From Bacteroidetes bacterium UBA6661 (GTDB lineage: Bacteria; Bacteroidota; Bacteroidia; AKYH767-A; OLB10), in assembly GCA_002455375.1 (NCBI GenBank), contig DKKR01000087.1, positions 43,430 to 51,677 on the forward strand: a DNA stretch of 8,248 bases, given 5' to 3'. Position 1 is the first letter of the stretch, and every line of letters starts with the position of its first letter. Positions 1-6,765 of this stretch are shown in pieces. A program made the translations under genes and the position numbers. The notes beneath the pieces are model-generated. The model made no database searches, was not told where the DNA came from, and saw nothing but the letters and a program-made list of their open reading frames with translations.

Positions 1-1
1 A

Positions 2-1456
2 GTATTAAAAACAACAGCATTTTCGCAAGGCAGAAACTCAATTTTTTTCTTGGGGGATCAAGCAAAAGCAAGAATAAGTTTTACTGGCACTTCTTATAGT
101 ATCCAAACGGAAACAAGAACAATACCTTTTATGGACACACAGGGAAATATTGCTGATGAAAACGGAAATATTTTAATGAGCAGCAATGGAGTTTTCATAG
201 CTGATGCCATAGGAGACACCATGGTGAATGGTGATAGCTTAAATCCCAATTCCTTTACAGATGATTTTAAGCAATACGGCTTGCCAATGCCCTATGCTAA
301 TTTATTTTTGCCAATGCCTGATGATTCAAATAAATATGTTTTGTTTCATCAGGTTTTAGATTACACAACTGCTAACGTACCTAATATTTTTTATACAACG
401 GTTGATATAACATTAAATGGGGGATTAGGTGCTGTTATAAGCAAGAATAATATTATTGCTACTAACGCTTTTGGTGTAGGAATGGCTGCCTGTAAACATG
501 CCAATGGTAGAGACTGGTGGGTAGTGGCATTATCTTTTGACGCAACTCTTGCTCATACTTTTTTAGTAACACCAAATGCCGTTCAATATATGGGAAGTCA
601 AAACCTGCAATTAGCAGGTTTTCCATTAGGGTTTGGTGGACAACCAACCTTTTCACCTGACGGTGAAAAATTTGCTTTTTCATGTAGCAATATTGTTGGA
701 ATGAGTTACCAATCAAAAGTTCAGTTGTTCAATTTTGACAGGTGTTCAGGGGTTTTTAGCTTAGACACCGTTATTGACTTTACTGATGGAAATATATCAT
801 TTGCTACTGCATTTTCACCAAATTCAAAATACCTCTACTTTGGAACAACAGAAAATTTATATCAAATTAATACTGATACTTCGGATATTGGTGCAACTTT
901 TCAGTTAGTTGCAACCAATGATATTTTTCCTTCGTCTGTTCCGCCTTTTTATACTAATTTTTATTTAATGTATCTTGCTGCAAACGGCAAGATTTACATT
1001 TCATCAACAAGTAGTGTAGAGCATTTGCATGAAATAAATTACCCTGACAGTGCAGGCGTAGCTTGCGGTGTTCAGTTACATAATGTTTTTACGGATTGTT
1101 ATTTTATTGGTGTGCCCAATCATCCCAATTATTATTTAGGGTGTGATACTACGCAAACAACTTGCCCATGTTTGATAACTGGCATAAATGAAATTAAGCA
1201 GCATGATTTTAAATTTTCTGTTTCACCCAATCCATCAAACGGCAACTTTAAAATAATGTATTTGTTGCCGCAGAATAGCAAGGGAATTTTTGAGGTATTT
1301 GATATTACAGGCAAAAAAGTTTTTAGTTATTCATTGCCTCAATGGTCAACCTTACAAAACTTTGATTTGAGTTTTTTGAGTAATGGGGTTTACGCAGTTA
1401 AAATAACATCCGGTAATTTTAGTATTACAAAAAAATTAATAGTATATAAGGAATAA
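2..1456 (+). CDS. A1: secreted beta-propeller-like T9SS cargo protein, 5'-partial
   Basis: The frame is open from the left edge, so the start lies outside the window. The first visible residues, ending in AFSQ, match the end of the signal peptides of A2 and A3; the TTG at 50 is therefore not the real start. I see 484 residues. The body carries the hallmarks of a large Bacteroidota surface family: an IADENGNILMSSNG block near the N-terminus, HANGRDWW at visible residues 166-173, a TFSPDGEKFAF repeat, FDRCSGVFS, and LAANGKIY. These repeats suggest a beta-propeller. Visible residues 403-484 form a type A sorting domain (SPNPSNGNF, GKKVF, LSNGVYAVKI, KKLIV), which directs passage through the T9SS and attachment to or release from the cell surface. 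It is the most divergent of the three A copies, lacking the GC-rich block found in A2 and A3. Ligand or substrate is unknown. B1 follows after 7 bases. Confidence 0.88.
   Translation, partial: VLKTTAFSQGRNSIFFLGDQAKARISFTGTSYSIQTETRTIPFMDTQGNIADENGNILMSSNGVFIADAIGDTMVNGDSLNPNSFTDDFKQYGLPMPYANLFLPMPDDSNKYVLFHQVLDYTTANVPNIFYTTVDITLNGGLGAVISKNNIIATNAFGVGMAACKHANGRDWWVVALSFDATLAHTFLVTPNAVQYMGSQNLQLAGFPLGFGGQPTFSPDGEKFAFSCSNIVGMSYQSKVQLFNFDRCSGVFSLDTVIDFTDGNISFATAFSPNSKYLYFGTTENLYQINTDTSDIGATFQLVATNDIFPSSVPPFYTNFYLMYLAANGKIYISSTSSVEHLHEINYPDSAGVACGVQLHNVFTDCYFIGVPNHPNYYLGCDTTQTTCPCLITGINEIKQHDFKFSVSPNPSNGNFKIMYLLPQNSKGIFEVFDITGKKVFSYSLPQWSTLQNFDLSFLSNGVYAVKITSGNFSITKKLIVYKE
1448..1453 (+). promoter_or_regulatory. 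possible ribosome binding site for B1
   Basis: AAGGAA lies 10 bases before the ATG at 1464 and 5 bases before an out-of-frame ATG at 1459. It is formed by the last two codons (Lys-Glu) of A1. Bacteroidota depend little on Shine-Dalgarno pairing, so this is weak support for the B1 start. Confidence 0.3.
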
Positions 1457-1463
1457 AAATGCG

Positions 1464-3629
1464 ATGCCTCGTGCCTGCATGGAGTTTAATGATGTGGTAA
1501 TGACTATTGGCGACTACCAGTACAATGAGTTTCGTAACAGCAACTGGGGCATTTACGCAGTGCGTTCTATGCTGAAAGTTCAGAAAGGACGTTTTTACAA
1601 CATGAACAAAGGCGGCAGCCTTTACGGCAGTGCTGCACATAAAGGCTCGGCCATTGTTGCCGAGAGCAAGACGGCTGCCAAGGCAGGAAAATTGCAGGTT
1701 GCCGACTGCCTGATAGATACCTGCGAGCATGGCATTTACACAGAGTGGACAACAGCAGACATCAACAACGTAAATGCCCTGCACGTTACCGGCAACGGCA
1801 GCTACCATTTGTACTGCAACAGTGTCAACATGAGCACCTATGTTGGAGCTTGCAATATAGTAGCGGGCAAGTCAGGCATTGTATTTCAAAACAGCGAGCA
1901 GGCAACCATGACGGCTAAGAACAACACAATAAAAGTAACCACAGGAGGCAGCTCTGTGGGAATAAAAATAATAGCTACCAACAGCAATGCAGGCAACTAT
2001 GTGTTAAAAGGCAATGTGATTGAAGCAGCCAACGGCAATGGCATAACGGTTAACTTTGCCAAAAACGCTACCATCTTTGACAACATGATAAAGCTAAGTG
2101 GCAACACCATCAACGGAATTGCCCTCACAGGTTGCGATAGCAGCACGGTAAGTTGCAACACTGTTATCGGACGTTATCCTGCTGTAAATTATCAGAACAA
2201 GGGCATTTATGGAAGCATGAATCAAAAATGCTACATCAGTTGTAATATTACAGACAGTTTGTATAAAGGAGTTCATTTTAGCAGTAGTAATATAGCCACA
2301 AAATTCAGAGGTAATGAAATGAAAAAGCACTACATAGGTTTGTACTTGGATAATACGGCAGTTATAGACACACAAAGTCATGCAGGTAATATGTGGACAG
2401 GAACATACAACAGCACCTATGGGGCTTGGAATGAGAATGATTCTTTAACATCACAACTATTTGCATCCTTATTCATCGTTGACCCTGTATTAGGTGCTTT
2501 TTACAACCCCAATATACCATTGGGAATTAACCCAGGAGAGCCAAATGACCAGGGGTGGTTTGATCAAATTGTTGGAGGAAACACCTACAGTTGTACAGGA
2601 TCTTTATTATGTGCCGATAAACCTATTGAACGCAGCCAGGGATCAGGTAATTTAAAAGAAGCGATAGCATCTGGCGATGTGTTGACAACAGACTATATTG
2701 ATGAGTCAAAAAGTACGGCAAAACTGTTTTTGTTTGAAGATTTAAAAAAAGATTCGTTATTATTTAGCAATAACCCTGTTTTAATGCAATTTTTAAGCAA
2801 CAATGCAACCTCTGTTTTTGGCAAACTCAATAATACAAAACAATTGATGCAAGAATCTTTCACCATTGATTCGCTATACATATTACAAATAAATGAAAAG
2901 GACAGTTTGCTAAAAATACATTTGAATAATGTGAAAACATTAGATAGTCTTGCTGCTGCTGACAGCACGATTGAAAATTTAACGGTAAGAGAAAATGAAA
3001 TAGATATTATAGCTAATATACAACAAGACATTAACAATATTTTGTCCATTACTATTGCAAACAAAGTGGCTAAACTTAACGATGCAACCACATGGAACAA
3101 TGCAGTGCAGCCGAATGAAATTCCTGAATATAATTTGAAACAAGTAAATGATATAAATATTATTTATGAACAAACAAATAGCAATGATTCTATTATACAA
3201 TTTTACGGCACATTATTAAATATTGCCGAGCAATGCCCTCAAAGTGGTGGTATGGCAGTTTATGTGGCACGCAGCTTAGTAGCGTTGTTTAATGATACTA
3301 TTGTTTATGATGATGATAATGTTTGCTTGCAGCAAGGCTATTTCCGCTTGGCTCAAAAAGAAAATAAAAAAAGCATACCCTCCGACATTGCCATCATTCC
3401 AAATCCGGCTGATGAAATGACACAAATAATACTAAGCAAAAAACAAGAAGGAGTGTGTAAGGTAAGTATTACAGATGCTTATTCAAAAAGTGTTTACACT
3501 AAAGAGTTTGATTGTAAAACACAACACCTAACCATTTCAACCAAAGGGTTGGTACAAGGCATCTATTTTGTGGAGATCAAAATAAATGGCAGTACTGTTA
3601 AAACAGCTAAGTTGATTATTGCACGATGA
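1464..3629 (+). CDS. B1: right-handed beta-helix protein with T9SS sorting domain, no signal peptide
   Basis: The 721 residues fall into four parts. Residues 1 to about 310 are short repeating turns rich in Asn, Gly, Val and Ile, typical of a right-handed parallel beta-helix. Residues 336-367 form a linker (LFIVDPVLGAF, then PGEPNDQGWFD). Residues about 408-590 are helical and rich in Leu, Asp, Ser and Glu, possibly coiled coil, ending in AEQCPQSGGMAVYVAR from 588; I recall this Cys-Pro-x-x-Gly-Gly motif from other Bacteroidota surface proteins. Residues 638-721 are a type A sorting domain (IIPNPADE, LVQGIYFVEI, VKTAKLII). There is no signal peptide: the protein starts within a repeat-like region, and the frame is closed upstream by TAG at 1440-1442, so it looks 5'-truncated. 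ATG 1464 is the first in-frame start; ATG 1479 is an alternative. The first 500-600 bases are clearly richer in GC than the rest. It overlaps A2 by four bases. Its binding partner is unknown. Confidence 0.8.
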   Translation: MPRACMEFNDVVMTIGDYQYNEFRNSNWGIYAVRSMLKVQKGRFYNMNKGGSLYGSAAHKGSAIVAESKTAAKAGKLQVADCLIDTCEHGIYTEWTTADINNVNALHVTGNGSYHLYCNSVNMSTYVGACNIVAGKSGIVFQNSEQATMTAKNNTIKVTTGGSSVGIKIIATNSNAGNYVLKGNVIEAANGNGITVNFAKNATIFDNMIKLSGNTINGIALTGCDSSTVSCNTVIGRYPAVNYQNKGIYGSMNQKCYISCNITDSLYKGVHFSSSNIATKFRGNEMKKHYIGLYLDNTAVIDTQSHAGNMWTGTYNSTYGAWNENDSLTSQLFASLFIVDPVLGAFYNPNIPLGINPGEPNDQGWFDQIVGGNTYSCTGSLLCADKPIERSQGSGNLKEAIASGDVLTTDYIDESKSTAKLFLFEDLKKDSLLFSNNPVLMQFLSNNATSVFGKLNNTKQLMQESFTIDSLYILQINEKDSLLKIHLNNVKTLDSLAAADSTIENLTVRENEIDIIANIQQDINNILSITIANKVAKLNDATTWNNAVQPNEIPEYNLKQVNDINIIYEQTNSNDSIIQFYGTLLNIAEQCPQSGGMAVYVARSLVALFNDTIVYDDDNVCLQQGYFRLAQKENKKSIPSDIAIIPNPADEMTQIILSKKQEGVCKVSITDAYSKSVYTKEFDCKTQHLTISTKGLVQGIYFVEIKINGSTVKTAKLIIAR
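3626..3629 (+). other. ATGA stop/start overlap, B1 to A2
   Basis: The start codon of A2 (3626-3628) overlaps the stop codon of B1 (3627-3629). This arrangement usually indicates translational coupling by re-initiation. The same overlap, in the same flanking sequence, occurs at the B2 to A3 boundary. Confidence 0.8.
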
Positions 3630-5149
3630 AAAAGGTGTTAGCACATAAATCGCAGGTGTGGCTTTTTACAACACTTACTTTAGTGGCATGTTACAGCAGT
3701 ACCTATTCTCAACTGAACAATACATGGCTGATTGGGAACCAACCTTTGACCACTGTATTAAAGGCAAGAATGGTTTTTGATTCGACAAATTATGTATTAA
3801 CACAAGAAAATCGTAAAATGACATTCGAGGGCACCGAAGCCACCATCAGCGATGCCAACGGCAACCTGCTGATGAGCAGTAATGGCGTTTGGATAGCCGA
3901 TGCCACTGGCGATACCATGATGAATGGAGGTGGGCTAAATCCAAGTTGGGATGTAAATGCGCATCCAAGAGGGTTGTTAATTAATGGAAATATTTTTTTG
4001 TCATTTCCTGAAGATAGTATTAACTATTTTCTTGTGCATCAATGTACATTTGTTGATCCAACAACATACTCTAACATAGGAGGAGTTCATTTATCCACAA
4101 TAAACAAAGCATTAAACAATGGCTTAGGTGTAGTTACAAGTATAAATGATACCCTTATATATAATTCACTAACTTGGGGTGTAACTGCCTGTCGTCATGC
4201 CAATGGCAGGGACTGGTGGGTAATTGTTCAAAAAGATAGCAGCGATGTAGTGTATAAAATTCTTCTTACGCCTAATGGTGTTGACACTATTACTACGCAG
4301 CATCTTGGTTATGCCCAATTTTTTAATGGCAATGTATCACAAATCACATTTTCTCAGGACGGTAAAAAATTTATTCAAAATAACTATCATTATATAGCAG
4401 GCAATATGCACCCCAGTTTTGTAATTCTTGCCGATTTTGATAGGTGCACAGGTATGTTTTCAAACACACAAACCATACAATTAACACAAGATAGCTACTT
4501 GTGGGGGTTAGCATTTTCTCCTTCGGGCAAATATGCTTATGCTTGTTCGTCATTATACCTATTTCAAATAGACACCGATAGTTTAACGGTTGATACAGTT
4601 GCTACCTATGATGGGTTTTATTCTCCCTATTCATGGTGTTGCGCAACTACTTTCTGGACAATGTATCTAGCTGCTAACGGAAAGATTTACATGACATCAG
4701 GCAATGGTGTTCAGCATATACATGAGATGAACTATCCTGACAGTGCAGGCACAGCTTGCGATTTGCAACAACACGCCATTAACTTAGGTGTTTGGAGTTT
4801 TAGGGCTGTACCCAACCACCCCAATTATTATTTGGGGTGCGATACTACAAGCGGTTGCCCTTGTTTGATAACAGGTATTAATGATATTAAGCAATATGAT
4901 TTTAAATTTTCTATTTCACCCAACCCTAGTAACGGCAATTTCAAAATCATGTATTTGTTGCCGCAGAATAGTAAAGGTGTTTTAGAAGTGTTTGATTTAA
5001 CAGGTAAAAAAGTTTTTTCTTACAACCTGCCGCAATGGAGTACGTTACAAAATTTTGATTTGAGTTTTTTAAGTAATGGCGTTTATCATTGTTCAATTAA
5101 ATCGGGCAATTATTATGTACAAAAGAAACTTGCGATTATCAGATATTAA
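3626..5149 (+). CDS. A2: secreted beta-propeller-like T9SS cargo protein, complete
   Basis: At 507 residues this is the only complete A-family gene here. Residues 1-28 are a Sec signal peptide: basic MKK start, hydrophobic core, and probable cleavage in TYS-Q. The core also contains LVAC at 18-21, which resembles a lipobox. Residues 69-101 hold the conserved EATISDANGNLLMSSNGVW block, and HANGRDWW is at 191-198. TFSQDGKKF at 241-249 and AFSPSGKYAYA at 296-306 are WD40/PD40-like propeller strands. FDRCTG is at 271-276 and LAANGKIY at 348-355. These motifs match a surface family I recognise from Bacteroidota proteins with gliding-associated or type A C-termini. Cysteines near the end (GCDTTSGCPC, 404-413) precede the type A sorting domain at about 426-507 (SPNPSNGNF, GKKVF, LSNGVYHCSI, KKLAII). 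The protein is expected to be exported and then carried across the outer membrane by the T9SS. No catalytic motif is visible and the ligand is unknown. Confidence 0.9.
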   Translation: MKKVLAHKSQVWLFTTLTLVACYSSTYSQLNNTWLIGNQPLTTVLKARMVFDSTNYVLTQENRKMTFEGTEATISDANGNLLMSSNGVWIADATGDTMMNGGGLNPSWDVNAHPRGLLINGNIFLSFPEDSINYFLVHQCTFVDPTTYSNIGGVHLSTINKALNNGLGVVTSINDTLIYNSLTWGVTACRHANGRDWWVIVQKDSSDVVYKILLTPNGVDTITTQHLGYAQFFNGNVSQITFSQDGKKFIQNNYHYIAGNMHPSFVILADFDRCTGMFSNTQTIQLTQDSYLWGLAFSPSGKYAYACSSLYLFQIDTDSLTVDTVATYDGFYSPYSWCCATTFWTMYLAANGKIYMTSGNGVQHIHEMNYPDSAGTACDLQQHAINLGVWSFRAVPNHPNYYLGCDTTSGCPCLITGINDIKQYDFKFSISPNPSNGNFKIMYLLPQNSKGVLEVFDLTGKKVFSYNLPQWSTLQNFDLSFLSNGVYHCSIKSGNYYVQKKLAIIRY

Positions 5150-5150
5150 A
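5146..5150 (+). other. tandem duplication joint at the end of A2
   Basis: The last bases of A2, including its TAA stop, run straight into beta-helix sequence of family B. TTAAA at 5146-5150 is shared with TTAAA at 2004-2008 in B1, which sits at the same place relative to the following homologous codons. The shared five bases could be microhomology used in the duplication; that is inference, because five bases can match by chance. Confidence 0.6.
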
Positions 5151-5166
5151 CAATCCGAATATTGAA

Positions 5167-6765
5167 GTGGTAAACGACAGCGCTATAGTAGCTAACAATG
5201 CAAAAAATGCCAATGTGATAAATAACTTTGTTGAACTATCAGGCAATACCAAAAACGGCATTTCTTTAACCGGTTGCGATAGCAGCACGGTAAGCTGCAA
5301 CACTGTAATCGGACGCTATCCTGCGGTAAATTATCAGAACAGAGGAATATACGGAAGCATGAATCAAAAATGCTACATCAGTTGTAATATTACAGACAGT
5401 TTGTATAAAGGAGTACATTTCAGCAGCAGTAATATAGCCACCAAATTCAGAGGTAATGAAATGAAAAAGCACTACATTGGTTTGTACTTGGATAATACGG
5501 CAGTGATAGATACACAAAGTCATGCTGGCAATAGGTGGACAGGAACATATAACAGCACCTATGGTGCTTGGAATGAGAATGATTCTTCGTTTACTTCTTT
5601 AAGGCAATCCTTATTCATCGTTGACCCTGTGTTAGGTGCTTTTTTCAACCCCAATATACCCATGGGAATAAACCCAGGAGAGCCGAATGATCAGGGGTGG
5701 TTCGATCCAATTGTAGGTGGAGACACCTACAGTTGTACAGGATATTTATTATGTGCTGACAAGCCTATTGAACGCAGTCAGGGATCTGGTGATTTAAAAG
5801 AAGCAATAGCAACTGATGATGTATTGACAACTGACTACATTGAAGAGTCGAAGATTATTGCAAAAATATTTTTGTATGAAGAAGTTAAAAAGGATTCGGC
5901 AGAATATAGCAGCAATAGCGTACTAATGCAATTTATTAATGACAACACCTCAGGCACTTTAGGTAAGTTAAGCAATACAAAACAATATATTAAAGAAGCT
6001 TTCTCTATTACTTCTCTTACTGAATTACTTTTAAAAGAAAGGGACAGCTTATTAAATATCCATTTGAATTATGTATTGTCATTAGATAGTTTAGTTGCTG
6101 CCGACAGCAACATTACTAATATACAAATCAGAGAAGCTGAGATTGATGAAATTGATATTTTAAAGCAAGAAATTAACAATATAATAGAACTATCGAAGGA
6201 TACTCAGAAACTGTATTTGGCAAAAGCAGTAAATGAGAGTATTCAACCAAATGAAATTCCCGAATACAATTTAAAACAAGTAAATAGCATTAATTTACTT
6301 TATGAGAAAACAAACAGTAAGGATTCCATTAGCGGCTATTATGCAACATTGTTAAACATTGCCGAGCAATGCCCTCAAAGTGGTGGTATGGCAGTTTATG
6401 TTGCACGTAGCTTAGTAGCGTTGTTTAATGATACTGTTGTTTATGAAGATGATAATGTTTGCTTGCAGCAAGGCTATTTCCGCAGGGCTCATAAAGCAAA
6501 TAAAAAAAGCATCCCCTATGACATTACTATCGTTCCAAACCCGGCTGATGAAAGCACACAAATAATACTAAATAAAAAACAAGAGGGAGTGTGCAAAGTA
6601 AATATCACAGATGCTTATTCAAAATGTGTTTACAATAACGAATTTGATTGTAAAACACAACAATTAACAGTTTCAACCAAATGGTTGGTGCAAGGCATCT
6701 ATTTTGTAGAAATTAAAATAAACGGTAGTACTGTTAAAACAGCTAAGTTGATTATTACACGATGA
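5167..6765 (+). CDS. B2: N-terminally truncated beta-helix protein with T9SS sorting domain
   Basis: This paralogue of B1 (532 residues against 721) lacks the counterpart of the first ~180 B1 residues. The start given is GTG at 5167; the frame is open from 5101 inside A2 but has no upstream ATG, so the start is uncertain. Parts in order: a few beta-helix turns, with GCDSSTVSC at 36-44; LFIVDPVLGAF from 149; a helical Leu/Asp/Glu-rich region; AEQCPQSGGMAVYVAR from 399; and a type A sorting domain at 449-532 (IVPNPADE, LVQGIYFVEI, VKTAKLII). No signal peptide is present, so export of this product as drawn is doubtful and it may be a pseudogene or silent cassette. Against simple decay, the frame is intact for 1.6 kb, and differences from B1 in the best-conserved block are nearly all silent. 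It follows A2 by 17 bases and overlaps A3 by four. Confidence 0.72.
   Translation: MVNDSAIVANNAKNANVINNFVELSGNTKNGISLTGCDSSTVSCNTVIGRYPAVNYQNRGIYGSMNQKCYISCNITDSLYKGVHFSSSNIATKFRGNEMKKHYIGLYLDNTAVIDTQSHAGNRWTGTYNSTYGAWNENDSSFTSLRQSLFIVDPVLGAFFNPNIPMGINPGEPNDQGWFDPIVGGDTYSCTGYLLCADKPIERSQGSGDLKEAIATDDVLTTDYIEESKIIAKIFLYEEVKKDSAEYSSNSVLMQFINDNTSGTLGKLSNTKQYIKEAFSITSLTELLLKERDSLLNIHLNYVLSLDSLVAADSNITNIQIREAEIDEIDILKQEINNIIELSKDTQKLYLAKAVNESIQPNEIPEYNLKQVNSINLLYEKTNSKDSISGYYATLLNIAEQCPQSGGMAVYVARSLVALFNDTVVYEDDNVCLQQGYFRRAHKANKKSIPYDITIVPNPADESTQIILNKKQEGVCKVNITDAYSKCVYNNEFDCKTQQLTVSTKWLVQGIYFVEIKINGSTVKTAKLIITR
6762..6765 (+). other. ATGA stop/start overlap, B2 to A3
   Basis: The start codon of A3 (6762-6764) overlaps the TGA stop of B2 (6763-6765). 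It repeats the B1 to A2 arrangement and suggests coupled translation along one transcript. Confidence 0.8.

Larger units (their letters stand above)
2008..5149 (+). repeat. tandem unit copy 1 (3' part of B1 plus A2)
   Basis: This is the first copy of a head-to-tail direct repeat with a 3,142-base period. Corresponding points are TTA at 2004 and 5146, and the bases encoding GCDSST at 2130 and 5272. The offset falls to 3,136 at the A2 and A3 start codons (3626 and 6762), a net loss of 6 bases. The 62 bases at 2211-2272 are identical to 5353-5414. Over 2130-2444 I count 21 base differences in 315. Other parts, especially about 2690-3200, have diverged much further. Confidence 0.85.

Noticed and set aside
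50..52. TTG as the start codon of A1
   Set aside because: The frame stays open to the left edge, and the residues before it match the signal peptide end and mature start of A2 and A3, so the true start is outside the window.
495..520. CxH motif before ANGRDWW as a heme or metal site
   Set aside because: There is no CxxCH heme motif and only one His and one Cys nearby. The stretch is better explained as a structural motif of the surface family.
1427..1463. Programmed frameshift fusing A1 to B1 (A7 run at 1429-1435) or A2 to B2
   Set aside because: The B1 frame is closed by TAG at 1440-1442, after the A7 run. The frame change needed differs at the two A-to-B joins, so no conserved mechanism is supported.
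1459..1500. Short open frame from the ATG at 1459
   Set aside because: It would make only 13 residues before TAA, with no relatives in the other copies.
1425..1808. Minus-strand open frame of 127 codons, and a similar one of 135 codons at 2693-3100
   Set aside because: Both lie opposite B1, whose family match is strong. Their translations show no recognisable domain and they have no supporting start context.
2130..2444. Site-specific recombination cassette (shufflon or invertible element)
   Set aside because: All repeats are direct, no inverted repeat sites flank the variable blocks, and no recombinase gene is in the window. General homologous recombination explains the pattern.
3993..3999. 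T7 tract in A2 (also T7 at 7132-7138 in A3 and 42-48 in A1, A7 at 2744-2750 in B1) as phase-variation switches
   Set aside because: Runs of seven are expected in AT-rich coding DNA, all frames are intact across them, and the A1 tract is at a different position.
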